The position numbers and the translations under genes are program-made. Below, piece after piece: positions 31,568 to 43,305 of a stretch of 64,000 nucleotides of DNA (positions within the stretch are counted from its first letter, which is position 1; each line of letters begins with the position of its first letter). A model generated the notes under the pieces. That model saw only the letters and a program-made list of their open reading frames with translations. It did no database searches and was not told the origin of the DNA. Source of the stretch: Pseudevernia furfuracea (Eukaryota; Ascomycota; Lecanoromycetes; Lecanorales; Parmeliaceae); the NCBI GenBank assembly GCA_022315425.1, contig JAIUPT010000042.1, positions 2,232,001-2,296,000 on the forward strand. Reading direction: 5' to 3'.

Positions 31568-32890
31568 TGCTGTTGTCGCAAGATTCTCGGAGCAAATGAT
31601 TCAAAGGATAAAATGAGAGGTTTTAATTTTAACTCCTTCAACTCGCTATTTATTCTTTCAGATCTTCGATTTCGTAAAAAACGACCTAGAGTGTTATTTC
31701 AAAGACTTTTAATAAGAAATATGAAAGAAGAAAAAAGAAAAAAGAAAAAAGAAATTTTTAAAATTATTATTTATATATTAATTCAACTAGAATAAAATAG
31801 TTAAAACTTTAATATTATATATATATAAAATAATATAAACTTATTAATTAATAAAATAGTATTTATTATTATTATTATTCGATTATTTTATATAATAAAT
31901 TTAGAAAAATTAAAAACTTATTTAAAACTTATTTTTCTTATATATATAAATATAAATATTAAAAAATATTATAATTCTAGTTTATGTAATACTATAACTC
32001 TTAGTTTAATTTAGCGCGACTTGATATAAACTATATAAAGACTTTATAGTATATACTTAGTCTCTTATAACTATTATTTCGTTTATATCGAAATTTAAGT
32101 ATTTAGTTACTAATATAAAAAATTAAAGAATTAATCTTTTTATAACTATTTTATCTTATTATTATAAATATAGCTATTTATTTTTAAATTTTATAATACT
32201 TATTTATATTAAATATATTCTCTTTTATTAAATATTTATTATTATAATTATATTATATAAATAAATTAAAAATCTGTTACGAGCGTACTCTATATTCCTT
32301 GACATCTCGTATTCTTGACATCTACGCTAGCCCTATCGGGCCTAGTGTCTTGATAGGTTCACTTAGTTATACATATATGACTTCTCTCTTAGTATATAGT
32401 TGCTTCTTAGCTTGTTATCTTCGTTATATATTATCACTACGATTATTATTATAGTACGATTCTTATAAATATTAAGACTTTAAGCTATTAAGTCGATTTT
32501 TTAAAGCGCTCGAAGTAACTCGAAGTTTTGAATTACGCTCTTAAGTAGAGATATAAGCTTCGCGATTTTACGCGTAACATGTATAAAACTAGTCGAAACT
32601 AGTTTCTCGATTTATTAATATATTAAATAAAATCTTTATAATATTAAGAGAGAGAAAAACATAGAAAATTTAATAAATAAACTCTTAATATAATATATAT
32701 AGTAAAGAGTGTTATTGTCTTTTGCGATAGCAGTAAAACGCTAGTGTCTAAGGAGTTTAGACTTTAGAGTTGAACCACCTTCACTACCCGGCGTAATTTC
32801 TCACGCTTCTTCTATATGCGACGCGCCTGTCCCAGATACCTATTCACTCGCTATGTCTCTGGTGCCTAAGCAATACCTCAATCTACTTTC
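31568..32890. other. AT-rich, RIP-like block
   Basis: Mostly A/T with no coding capacity until the BIR gene promoter at about 32750. Contains (ATT)n near 31860-31880 and an altered LTR copy. Confidence 0.6.
32275..32468 (-). mobile_element. RIP-altered solo LTR copy
   Basis: TGTTACGAGCGTACTCTATA...CCTAGTGTCTTGATAGGTTCAC...TAGTTGCTTCTTAGC follows the reverse complement of the 188-bp LTR along its length, again with mainly C/T and G/A changes. The right end is approximate. Confidence 0.6.
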
Positions 32891-33697
32891 ATGGCTCTCC
32901 AAGCCTTCACTGGGTCAGCTACTGATCATAGACCAGCAATAAGATCAATGGACACAGTTGAGGATAGGGTGACTTCTTTCACCACTTGGCCTTATGGAGG
33001 TCGACTTCGCCCCATCTTCATGGCAGGTGCAGGCTTCTATCAATACCGCGTGGATACCGACGCCGTCTCGTGCTTCAATTGCAACGTGGTCATGGAAGGA
33101 TGGAACGAGCAGTCAGATCCAATCACTGAGCATCGAAGAGCAGCCCCAAATTGCAGCTGGAACAATGACACTTATATGACGACATGGGATGAAAGGTTTC
33201 ATTCGTTTCACACCTGGCCGCTTGACATAAAGCCCCTCCCTGCGGCAATGGCCTCTGCTGGATTCTATCACAGCAATAAGAGCACAGACGCCGTCACCTG
33301 TTTCAGTTGCAAGCTGATTCTCAAGGATTGGAAGAAAGACGACGATCCTATACAACATCACGTTCAGCAGTCCGCCATCTTCCGACCTTGCGCATGGATC
33401 TCTAAAGTTACGAATCAGCCAGCACAATACACACCTCCTACGCCTCCATCTACCCCTCCAGTGCCTGCCCCCGCCAGCATACCTCACAAATGCGAGGCCT
33501 GTCAGAAGACGTTTCCGTCTGGAAACTCATTTCGTAAACACCGCCGGCAATTTCATAAGAACATTGGCAGACGCATTGGGGTTCCTCTAAAACGGCCTGG
33601 GGTGGTGTTCTTGGGAAGGTACAGGGTGTCGAAGTCGACCAAGAAGAGGATGAAACATGGGAGTAGGGGCAATACAGACCTCTTTGGTCAGGACTGA
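32891..33697 (+). CDS. Double BIR-domain protein with a C-terminal C2H2 zinc finger
   Basis: The single-exon frame encodes 268 residues. Two BIR zinc folds are clear. BIR1 (about residues 25-95) has RVTSFTTWP, GFYQYRVDTDAVSCFNC, and the ligands CFNC...H...C. BIR2 (about 100-178) has RFHSFHTWP, GFYHSNKSTDAVTCFSC and a final HHVQQSAIFRPC. A Pro-rich linker (PPTPPSTPPVPAP) leads to one C2H2 finger, CEACQKTF...HRRQFH (about 202-222), and a basic tail. Fungal BIR proteins known to me are Bir1/survivin relatives of the chromosomal passenger complex, which are much longer and lack this finger. It could act at centromeres, in DNA binding, or in another zinc-mediated interaction. The start is the first ATG after the AT-rich block. 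Confidence 0.8.
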   Translation: MALQAFTGSATDHRPAIRSMDTVEDRVTSFTTWPYGGRLRPIFMAGAGFYQYRVDTDAVSCFNCNVVMEGWNEQSDPITEHRRAAPNCSWNNDTYMTTWDERFHSFHTWPLDIKPLPAAMASAGFYHSNKSTDAVTCFSCKLILKDWKKDDDPIQHHVQQSAIFRPCAWISKVTNQPAQYTPPTPPSTPPVPAPASIPHKCEACQKTFPSGNSFRKHRRQFHKNIGRRIGVPLKRPGVVFLGRYRVSKSTKKRMKHGSRGNTDLFGQD

Positions 33698-34438
33698 CGG
33701 GAGTTGGGTGGGATTGCAAAGGCCAGTTTCACGGTGCTGGCACTCTCATGACCTCGACATGAGGGCTTCTTCAGCAACCGCTTAGTACCCACCATGTGCG
33801 CTCGCAAAGAAAGTTTTGTGCAATTCGCCTTGAAGGAATACGAGGACATACGTACTGATGCAGCAATGCACGGTGCTTGGGTAGGCAGGCGATGATACCA
33901 GGTGTATTTGAGCATGCCTCTTACGGATCGAGTTGTTGCCAACAGTGATTTACCAGCCTTGCTTTGTACATACGGAGAGGTTTCAGCTGCGGGAAGCGAC
34001 TTCAATCGAAAGACCTTGATGTTGGTCAGCTCTCGAATATGCTTTCCGGTCAGGCAAAATGTCAGAAAAAAGGGCAGTTTGAGGAATTGGAACCTTCTGA
34101 ACTTCAAGTCGAACTTGGGTATCAATCCCGACATTTGTCGTTCCGATCGATCTTTTCCAAGTGTTCAACAGCGCAAGAAGCTCCTCATCCGCATTGATTC
34201 CTATCACAATTTTGAGCATCCAGATCGCTTCGACTGCCACTGTTTCTGGCACCAAACGGTCCAAGCCTTTGCTGCCCGCGCTAATTGTTCTAGGCTCCCA
34301 ACGCCGCACTATGACCTCCTCGACTTCCTCTTCATCAAAAAAATGCTTTCGAGCTTCCTTCATTTTCTAAACACCTCTATCATTTGCACATTGTCACTCC
34401 TCGCTTTTTGCACCGTTGTTGGCGAATGAGTTCAAGCC
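33698..34438 (-). CDS. Possible hypothetical gene, exon structure unclear
   Basis: A minus-strand frame at 34363-33983 starts with an acidic ATG segment (MKEARKHFFDEEEVEEV) and continues with AVEAIWMLKIVIGINADEEL and TQVRLEVQKVPIPQT. A second frame, overlapping at 34134-33983, continues basic sequence to 33688. They may be exons of one protein but no splice pair fits well. No family was recognised. On the plus strand this is the promoter region of the archaemetzincin. Confidence 0.25.
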
Positions 34439-35933
34439 ATGTTCAACATCGTGCCCGTTGACTATGCCTCCAATATGCCAGCGGCTTGCAAACACACTAC
34501 GCTCAACTTTGAGTCCTTTCTACATGCTGATGAGGTAGGCTTTCGTAGACCCACAGCTCAGCAGCGAGCGACAGGCGCTGGCAAGAAAAAGCAGGACACC
34601 GATGAGGGACTTGGAGGAACTCTTCTCGCCCCACTTGTGTTTCCTGGAGATGACTTTTCGTTTGATACGCGCTGCCCTCCGCAGAGCCTCCTTTCATGGG
34701 TACGTGAGAAGGAGCGCAACGAAGTGATGTCAGGAAGGAATGTAGTCTATCTCGCTGTTTCTCCAGACATCGTGCCTGTAGTGAATATTGTCCACACATG
34801 GAGCAACCCCCAAATGAAAGGTGGTATGGGCAAGACAAATGCCTCCACTACTCCGACGGACGTACCATCGCCAAATGCAGAACACGTGCGAGAGTACCTT
34901 AGAGCGTTCTATCACGGGATGAATGAATGTCAGACTATTGACAGCAGAGCTGCTCCGCTTCACCAGGTGGGACGACGCAGATCCGAAATCAGCCAAAGAA
35001 AAAGTAAACTCCAATGATCCAAAATATATCGGCCTCACTACACCAACAGAGACTATTGGCATCCGCACAGGTCCATCAAAAGATGGAATCTTCAAAGGCC
35101 AGCTCAACTTGGATGATCTCCTTGACACAGCTATAAGCGTACTGCCAGATGATGCGTACGCCCTACTGATGCTCGTGGAGCATGATCTTTTCGAAGACGA
35201 AGATGATGACTTCTGTTGCGGTCGAGCTTGTACGTCTACCTTTTGCGGTTTTTGTACTCTTCTGACCGTTCAACGCCTCAAATCCCAAGTTCAGTCTAGA
35301 GAAGGAATGCTGACTCCAAAATCTTGAAGATGGAGGCAGCAGAGTGGCAGTCGTCTCTATGGCCAGATATCATCCAAGCTGGACGACGGACAAGATGTGG
35401 AAAGGGAGCATGCTTGGCCTGCATCTCATTGCGATACATACATGCGAGAATGCTGCGGAGCGCCCTGTAAGACTAAGAAAGTAAAATCTGATTTCTCAGT
35501 TTCTCACCAAACACCAATTCAAGCCGCCGTATCAGTACATGCTGCGTTCCCAACTCCACAAATACAATCTCAACTCTCATCTCTCTGGCTCTCCCGCGTC
35601 TGCCAAACTGCCAGTCACGAACTAGGTCACTGCTTCGGCATGGATCACTGCGTTTACTACGCTTGTGTGATGCAAGCTACAGCCTCGCTTGCGGAAGATG
35701 TGCGGCAGCCTCCGTACCTTTGCCCGGTTGGTTTGGCAAAGCTGTTGAGAGCTACTGAGGCAGACGAGAGGGAGAGGTACGAAGCTCTGCTAAGATTTTG
35801 TGGGCCCCATGAGGATGGGGGTGCAGGATGGTTCAAAGCATTTGAGGCTTGGACCATGGGGAGGCTAGAAGGATTGGAGGGTCTTGGGGCTTGGAAGAGA
35901 AGACTGAAAAGTCATCTTCAAAGCCGACCTTAA
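34439..35933 (+). pseudogene. Archaemetzincin-type metallopeptidase (M54), frameshifted
   Basis: The C-terminal part (to 35933) has the family zinc motif HELGHCFGMDHC with CVMQ and LCPVG; the final Cys of the usual CxxC is Gly here. Upstream stretches (SPDIVPVVNIVHTWSNP, LRFTRWDDADPKSAKEKV, GGSRVAVVSMARYHP) and an intron at about 35231-35329 also fit AMZ-like proteins. Two frame breaks lie between these parts: a 4-bp tandem duplication AATGAATG at 34922-34929, and an apparent 1-bp loss near 35372, after ARYHP. No intron explains either. The gene is either a pseudogene or affected by two assembly indels. If functional it would be a zinc aminopeptidase-like protein. Confidence 0.7.
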
Positions 35934-36752
35934 AGGGCAAGGCTGGGTCGAAGAACGTGCCTATCGAGCTATCTCCATAGGTGCGGCACCGTTACTTCTG
36001 AGCTTTGAACCTTTGAGGTGGTAAGGTCATGACAGTGCTTCGCAAAAACTGATTTTACTGAACCGCCAAGGTTTCGCAACGGTCATTCAAATTACGAATT
36101 CTTGCTTCCTGTGGCATTCTATTGATCCCAAGTTTCTCGAGTCTCCCAAGGAGAAATTGCCTGGAAAAATGACGCGCTTGCTGCCCACAAGCTGGTGGAC
36201 ACGTGACCAAGCTACATATCGCCTTCGTGGGAGTTTCGGGGGCTCACCCTAATCCACCTGCAGAGCTAAGCGCACGAACTTTTCACAATTTCCATTTGCA
36301 CGTCACGTTTTATGACAAACGTGCAGCCGCTGAATAGCCCGCAAAGGAGTATGTATGACACTTTTGAGATGAGGAGAAGACTCTGATCACATCCTTCAAC
36401 TGGTCTTTCAGACTACCTACTTAAGTGTGAGAACTCTTGGAGCTGTTATCGTGGCATCATCGGAACAAGAAGACTGCATTCCTGTAAGCGTCATTTGCTG
36501 TCGCTATGACCTCAGGTTCGTGCGTTCACGGAACCAATCTCCTTTTGGAGCGAGATGACAGGCATGACTTGTTTCAACGCGTCTGATATTCTTGCAAAGA
36601 CGTCGACGCGTGATCTGACTCCTTGTTGGCCCCACAAACTTTTTTAAATAGCCGGTCTGTCACGAATTCTCACTCTCCTAACAGCATACACTTCATGTCC
36701 TCAAAGGTAAGCCTTTTCTAGAGGGCCTAGGGTAGGGGTACCTTATACAGTA
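35934..36752. other. Intergenic region, promoter of the next gene
   Basis: No supported coding frame. An AAACTTTTTTAAATAG AT-rich box at 36637-36652 lies 100 bp before the next start and could be a TATA-like element. A GTAAGCC donor-like site at 36707 suggests a 5' UTR intron ending near 36785. Confidence 0.4.
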
Positions 36753-39025
36753 ATGTTGGACTTTGGGCTAATGCTGTTGCATAGATTCGCTATGTCGACT
36801 TTCCAGCCTATCAATAAGGCCAAGAGCATGCAGAAGCCCGTTGTGGCAAATGTTTCATCAGACCCTCCAGTAAACCCCGCTCCACACCTTGACTCGTTAC
36901 GTGCCCTCGAGGCGTGCGCCTCCAACCTCGCCTGCAACTTCAACTTCACCTGCAACCTCCTGCGACCTTCTTCATCACAAGCAAAGCCAGGCAAAGGGAA
37001 TACAAAGAAGTCTCCAGCGGTGGCCGTGCCAGCAAAGAGCCTTCAAGCATCAAGGTCTTCCGAAATATCTCAAAAATCCCATGTATTGCCCCAGAAGAAG
37101 AGGAAAATGATGAAACGTACTTCCAAACCCCTCCGAGAGCAAGCGGTTCACGCCGTGAAGCTAATGCCAACCGTTGCACACTCAGCAACGACGCCGTCCG
37201 CAGATATCTCATCAACGTCGAGTACGGGGGCAGAAAGTGACGGCAATTGGAGCATTGGGTCTACACACTTGGGCGAGCTGGACTCAGATATGAGCCCCCA
37301 AACACCAAACAAGCGTAACCCTTGTCACCGGCCGTCAACGACCTCATCTTCACGCACACGTACACTCAGACCTTCACAGCACGAAGTCTCTGGCAACGCT
37401 GTGAGAAGAGAGGGCTCCGCCTTCCCAGAGCGGCCCATTATCAGACTAAGATCACTATCTCCCTCTGACTACAGCAAGGAAGTCCGAGAGAAAAAATTGC
37501 AAGAAGAGGAAGTTGTTGAACTGCCGCCGGTAGAATGGGCGTATCAAGGTTATGTGAGGGCCAAAGAGGAGGAGCTAGTCATGAAGGAGTTATGGATGAA
37601 GGAGTTGCGCAAACAGAAGGGCAAGGAAGCAGAGCGTGGACCGGAAAATAGCGCATGCAAGAGGAGAGTAGAGGCAGAGCGAGAGAGACAGAAAGTACGA
37701 AAGCGGCACAAGAAGTCGCACAAGCAGGTCGATGAGCAACCACTTGCGGACCTACAGCTTGTGCAATATGCGTCTTCGCAACCGGAGCACCCACTTTTGG
37801 ATTCGCGCAGAGATCAGAGTGGCAATACTGCTCTCCCTGGAAAGCAATCGAAGATGATGATTACCGACGGTTCGCATCCAGTGGCTGTAGTGTCCCAAAC
37901 TGCGAGGAGTCCATCCCGCGGGTCTAAGGGAGCAGCTCTGAAAGGCGATGAGAATCTGAATTCCCGGCCAAAAGACAAGGACGTGGCACTAGAGAGAAAT
38001 CCAGGAACGGTGTACGTTCCTACTGGTCCCAAGGCATGGCGAGAAAAACAAAAACAGAAACAGAATTCACGGCATTGGCAGCAAAATTGCGACAAGCGAG
38101 AAGTCGACAGTGCGTTGTCATACAGTCAGGCATCGTCTGACGGATTTAAGAAAGGTGATAAGGGCCTTTCGTCTGAGCAGATAGCCCGCAGGAGACAACA
38201 GTCGAGCATTGAGCCCAGGACCTTCTATGGAAAGTGCCCTGAGTATCAGGTACTCCCAACTTTCGACTCTTCGCCCTCGATCACTGAAATGGCCGAGAAC
38301 AAGCACCGGGACGCTGAGCGATCGGAAATCGCAAAGGACAGAATGACACCCCCAGATTCTTCACCAGCAAGCAAGGGTTCTAAAACCAGCCGAGAATCTA
38401 AAGGTACCCATGTGCCATTTGAGATCCATGTAGATGATGATTGGCGACCACTGTTAGACGATGATGATCCCATGTTTCCACCACCAAAGTCTTCCACACT
38501 CAACCAAGCTATTAGCAGCGCAGCTTCGAGCGGTGACGGAAGTATCCTTGCATCACCAACCCAGAGCAGTCGCGGCGTTACGGATTTACGAACGAAGTCT
38601 GGACCCCAGACTCTCAGTAAAGGTCAGTCTTCATCAATTTTGTCAGAAAAGTGGTCGTACAGGGGTTCTCTAAAGAAGTACCAGAGTCACCCAAAGGTTT
38701 TCCCATGCCGCCGAGGCCTTTCAGTGCGCGGCGTCGACGACATCAATCAGTGCCTGCCATTCCGGTAGGCAGGAATACTACTTTCAATGAACCGAATCCT
38801 TCACCTCGACCTGCGCCACAACAACGTGGTAGTGTCCTTCAGGAATCAGTTTGCAACGCCATTATCCTAAAGATGGACCAAGAGTTCGCTTCCATGAAAA
38901 AGCTCCTACTGGAACGTCCCCCGCCGACACCGACGACCCACAGCGGTCTGGCCTGGCCGGCAACAGCCCCTACAGCAGCTGTCGAAGGCGCGAACGTTGA
39001 AAATGCTCATGCGAGGAAGAGCTAA
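36753..39025 (+). CDS. Large disordered, Ser/Lys-rich protein of unknown function
   Basis: Two exons (36753-38622 and 38676-39025) join across a 53-nt intron (GTCAGT...CTAAAG) in phase to 2,220 nt, 739 residues. Without the splice the frame would run on only 48 more codons and lose the well-formed peptide VPESPKGFPMPPRPFSA. Basic clusters (PQKKRKMMKRTSK, RKRHKKSHKQ) suggest nuclear localisation. A charged helical stretch (VRAKEEELVMKELWMKELRK) at about residues 269-290 may form a coiled coil, and an acidic motif DDDWRPLLDDDDPMF lies near residue 565. No catalytic domain was recognised. ATG 36792 (MSTFQPINK) is an alternative start. Confidence 0.6.
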
Positions 39026-41218
39026 AAAGCTTCGCTCACAGAGCGGCGGCCGAGGTTTCCAGTGTCAGAACGCAATGTGCCCACGCACCTCCGATCGCCT
39101 GACCAATGCATCATTGAAATCGGGCGCATCATCAAATCTTACACGAGGCATGCGAAAGCGCCTTGCGCTTTCAGTTGGAGCTGGCGCTTATGCTATGCTC
39201 AAAGTATAAGGGTCCCCCCTGGCTCGAGTCAGTAACGGTGTGCCGGATTGGAACCGCCGATGAGATTTATCCGATGAGGTGATGAGCTTGAAGGTCCATA
39301 CAACCGATCTTCTGTCAAGGTTCGTTTGATTAAGATGTCACCAGGACGGGGTTCCGTTCATCTTGTGGCCGTTTGAGTTGATTTCTCGATGGTCTCTGTA
39401 CTTTTTTGTGACAGTCACATGATTCCTCAACCCTTGCCTCGATTTTCGCCCATGCGTTTGTACCGCTTGTCAATCTTCTGCATTTCAACCACTCTTGTAA
39501 TAGTACTCTTAGCCTTCGTTGGGTCCGCACACTAAGTCGTTTCCCATCCCGTCGGTGCATATGGGGGCGATATCGGCGGTTTTCGAAGCATCTGAGCAAC
39601 ATGCACACACACAGAAAATCACTACCGGTCTGTACTCAGCACCAGAGAGTTTTGCTTTGGACTGTAGGCGTCTATGATTCGGATACATCAATGAGAATAG
39701 TCGGCCTTGATTGCTCTCTGGTAACTGTTTCTTTCCATACACAAAAAAACGGGGCTCCCTTGCTCTTTTCGGTGTTACCCCTTTTGGTTGTCGTAGCAGC
39801 TAGGAAGGCATGGATGGCGCAGGTAGAAAACCCGTTGATTCCTTGCGTGATGTCCGCGCTTGGGCTACCTGTTGACGAGATGTTAACTGCTTGCGCTCGA
39901 CGTGCTCGACGTCCGTTGGCATGCAGGGTTCGTCCCTCTGGCTTGCTCACGCGAAGTGGCGAGGAGAAGAGTATTTGTAACGAGGGCAGAGAGGGGTTCT
40001 GAGAATTGCAGAGGCAGGGCCTAGGTTGCCTGGTGGGGTTTCGATGTACAGCAAACGTCCCAATGAATGCGACCCAAGGTATCGGATGGTAGTTAGAAGG
40101 CATAGAGGATTTGGGCCTGTCTGCCTGTTGCGGCGTACTGGACTGTTCTGCGGGTGACTTTGGGAAGTTCAAAAGAAGACGGCTTATGACTTCTGTGAAC
40201 GCCAGACGTGTGAGCTTTTTGGGTGGCGGCCCTTGCATGCTTGCTCCCTGTGAGCGATCACCGAGGCCCAGGATGGCTTTCGGATGTAGACGGCACTTTT
40301 TCTTTGTTGGTGTTCCCGCAAATATGTCTGCCGAGGGTGGAGGTTGTTGACGCTGATAGCTTTCGACGAGGTTCGCGCGTTTTCACATTATTGAGTAGAT
40401 ATTGAACTTGATTGATGACTTCGCTCCTCCGTCACGACCCTCACCATAAGTTTTCGAGTCTCAAAGTTTACCTCACCAGCACTGAGAATCATGATGGCGC
40501 AGGAGGGAGACGGGCAGCTCCGTGAAAAAGAACGTCCGAGGTCAGGACATCGCATCTTTCAACTCGGACTCAGCTGACGAGGAAGGTGGCGAATATCAAG
40601 ACAAATCAGGAAGCGAAGCTGGCGAAGGATGCGAGGAAGGCATGGGATATTGAGAAGGCGGAGGAGGAAAAGTTGAAGAAGGAAGCCAAGATGATGGCGC
40701 AGCGGGACGGCATCGAGGCTGTCGCTGAGGAAGAGCCCGAAGTTAGCGCGGGGCTGGAAGCAATGAAGCAGTAGCACAGGGATATGGAGGACCTCAAAAC
40801 AGCGTTGCATGGGTAGTATCCCCTATCGGTTAGTTCTTGAGCCATTGAAGCAGCGTCCTGATTGTTGGACTAGGCGAGAGGTCGACGAATGCCGATTGGC
40901 AGGTATAGAAGGGATGCAGTGCGCGAGGGTATCCGGGACCGGAGCAGGATAAAACATGGAAGGAAGGCCTTCGTTGAGCAAGACTAGGTGCATAGCGATG
41001 GCGGAACTAAGAATTTTTTGAGGAGTAGGGGAAAGGCGTGATGAGCTTGGCAAGGATAAGGTGAAGGGGCTGCTTGTGAAGGCTCCTACCTGAGCTGCCT
41101 GGTACCTGATTTATGAAAGCATGCTGACTCTTGCATAGGCGCAGTCGAGAGGGATTAATCGATCATGCACACAGTGGCTCATTTCAAGAGGACATCCGGC
41201 TCGAAGGCTCGAATCTAA
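39026..41218. other. 2.2 kb without a confident gene
   Basis: Frames on both strands lack domains. At 40586-40774 (plus) a short frame encodes a charged helix (AKDARKAWDIEKAEEEKLKK) ending in a stop. It lacks an ATG upstream and may be a gene fragment. A minus-strand frame at 40238-39672 is open for 188 codons but its composition is not persuasive. Confidence 0.4.
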
Positions 41219-42413
41219 TCATCCAGTTCTCGAGTTAGCTATATTAAGCACCAGTATATCAGTAGCACCACAAGCTGTCAGCTCGTCCATAACCGATGCT
41301 ATGGTCTCTTTCAATACCATCGAGCTGACAGCCACCCATTCTGGATCCTCTAAAGTCGTGATGGTAGGTGCCCGCTTTCCTGGAGTGATCTTTGCAGCGG
41401 TTTCTAAGCCACTTCGAGCGATATTGTATTGGCAGAGGATGAATTTTTGTGCAGCTAGATATGATGAGCGTAGTGGTTGTGAAGGAGGGAAGCGAGACTT
41501 ACTGATGACCCCACTTATTCGAGATGCAATCATGTCGACGAGCTTTTGATTGGATGGGTGTTTTGATTTGATCAGTGTTGCTGTGCTCTCGATCACGGTG
41601 TCTATGGCTTTGAGGCCAGCTGCTTTCATCGTCTCCCCGGATTCTAGGTCGCAGTCAATAAACGTTCACGGGCGCAGGGCCATTTGCTTTCTTACCAACA
41701 AGATCCACAATCCCATCCGCGACCCCTAACGCGCAAGCGGCCTCCACACTTCCTCCCACAAATTTTATCTTCGTCTTCAGCCTATTCCTCACAGACGCAT
41801 CTCCATTCGTGACCCCTTTCTCAACGCCCTCCAGCCCCTCTAACTTCGCAAAGTATTTCTCCGTCAACCCCACAAAACTCGTCACCACATTTTTCCCCAC
41901 CAGTTCCTCTGGCCTTTCCAACTTCCCCTTCTCCGGCACCTGCACCTGCAACCTACACTTTCCAAACCCCAGATTCAGCACCTCCTCCACGCCCGTGTCT
42001 TCTGTAGCCGGTACGAACGCTTCGTGTTCTGCGACTTGATCGCCGCCGGTAATACCCAGGTCGACTCGGCCTTCACCAACAAAGGTAGGGATATCGGCGG
42101 CGGGGAGAAAGACGAGGGCTATGGGGTGGTTTTTGACGAGGGCGATGTCGAGGCGGGTTTCGCGGCGGAATTGGATATCGGAGCCGGCGAGGAGGTCGAG
42201 GGTGGCTTGTTGAAGACGTCCCTCTAGAGTATACGACGTGAGTGGGGAGCTCCGGCAAGGAGACAGAGATGCTCACTTTTTGGGACGGCGAAGAGGAGGC
42301 GGCCTTCTAGGCTTTTTGCAGAGTCAGCTCCGTTTTCTCATTGATGGGCTATGGGCAGGGTGGGAGGACAATGTTGAAGGTTCTGTGAATACTGACTGGT
42401 TGACAAGATCCAT
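41219..42413 (-). CDS. HIS1: ATP phosphoribosyltransferase, first enzyme of histidine synthesis
   Basis: The enzyme couples ATP and PRPP to start histidine biosynthesis and is feedback-inhibited by histidine. Five exons (42413-42397, 42311-42277, 42223-41696, 41643-41503, 41454-41219) total 957 nt, 318 residues, near the usual 300. The start MDLVNHLEGRLLFAVPKKGRL matches the family. Then follow LVFLPAADIPTFVGEGRVDLG, ITGGDQV, the PRPP-site region CALGVADGIVDLVESGETMKAAGL, and the C-terminal regulatory domain with YNIARSGLETAAKITPGKRA and ATDILVLNIANSRT. The 48-nt fourth intron is in frame and stop-free. It is divergent from RPS28, with a TGACTC core in the shared promoter. Confidence 0.95.
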
Positions 42414-42943
42414 CTCTGCGCAAGTACTGAGACTCTTCTTCTACTGGCTTTCAATGTTTCGAACTTAAGGTAGTTGTGCAATAAATAGGTTAAGGAACCC
42501 CCTTTCTTTTTGCTTTGCTTTCAAGGACTTGTAGTTGCTTGTCGTAGAGGTTCAAGCTGGGCCAGAGTAATGGGCATGTGGGGCCGTTCCTGGGGCTTCA
42601 CTGGTCTGTCTGCGTGCTGCGTTGCTGGGATGATTGCGATACTGGTTTCCAAAAGAGGTTGAGAAGACTGATTGAGGTGATATCCAAATCTGCTACCTAG
42701 TACACTTAGTCAACAGCAACTCAAAAAGCAGTCGCATATCCAATAGGAGATACTTACATGCAGAGAAAAAAGTTTCTCCAAGTCTTCGCTTATGACTCGA
42801 AAATCTTCAGCCCTATTAGAACCTTAGCGTCTTGGCATCAATAGCCGCATCCCACAAACTTTCGCACGACTCAGATCCCCACCCGCATTATCACCAGAAT
42901 CCAAACCTTTTCAAATCCTGAGATAGGTCTCACTGCCAACAAA
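42414..42943. other. Shared divergent promoter, HIS1 and RPS28
   Basis: 530 bp between two start codons. It contains a TGACTC core and a CTTTCTTTTTGCTTTGCTTTC pyrimidine-rich run near 42500. No gene seen. Confidence 0.5.
42793..42798 (+). promoter_or_regulatory. TGACTC core upstream of HIS1
   Basis: TGACTC about 380 bp upstream of the HIS1 ATG. Histidine genes are classical targets of Gcn4/CpcA, which binds this core. It is a six-base match, so chance is possible. Confidence 0.3.
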
Positions 42944-43305
42944 ATGGATTCCGGAAAAGTCCCCGTCAAGCTCGTCAAGGTGACCAGAGTGCTAGGTCGC
43001 ACCGGTACGCTCGTCTCCCCACCCGCACCTCTTTCCCGCTCCTTTTGGCCCAGGATCACAGGAAGCTGATGAAACCTTTCAGGCTCTCGAGGAGGTGTCA
43101 CGCAGGTCCGTGTCGAATTCATGGACGATACCACGCGCTCTATCATCCGCAACGTTAAGGGCCCTGGTAAGCTTTGTCCTCTCTGGAACTCTATGATTTG
43201 GACAGTGGCGAGGGTCAAGGCTGATGCTTGTGGATGTGATTAGTGCGCGAAGATGACATCCTTTGCCTGCTTGAGTCGGAGAGAGAAGCTAGGAGGTTGA
43301 GATGA
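42944..43305 (+). CDS. RPS28: 40S ribosomal protein S28 (eS28)
   Basis: Three exons (42944-43004, 43083-43166, 43244-43305) give 207 nt and the full 68-residue protein. The sequence is nearly diagnostic: MDSGKVPVKLVKVTRVLGRT, then GSRGGVTQVRVEFMDD, SIIRNVKGPVREDDIL and the end CLLESEREARRLR. The protein sits at the head of the 40S subunit near the mRNA exit. Both introns (78 and 77 nt) interrupt Gly codons in the same phase. It escaped simple open-frame detection because each exon is short. Confidence 0.97.

Noticed and set aside
34439..35017. Intact 192-codon protein ending QRKSKLQ
   Set aside because: The last 30 codons follow a 4-bp duplication and are out of the conserved frame, so the stop is a result of the frameshift.
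39672..40238. Minus-strand 188-codon frame
   Set aside because: Composition is irregular, there is no domain, and no splice partner was found.
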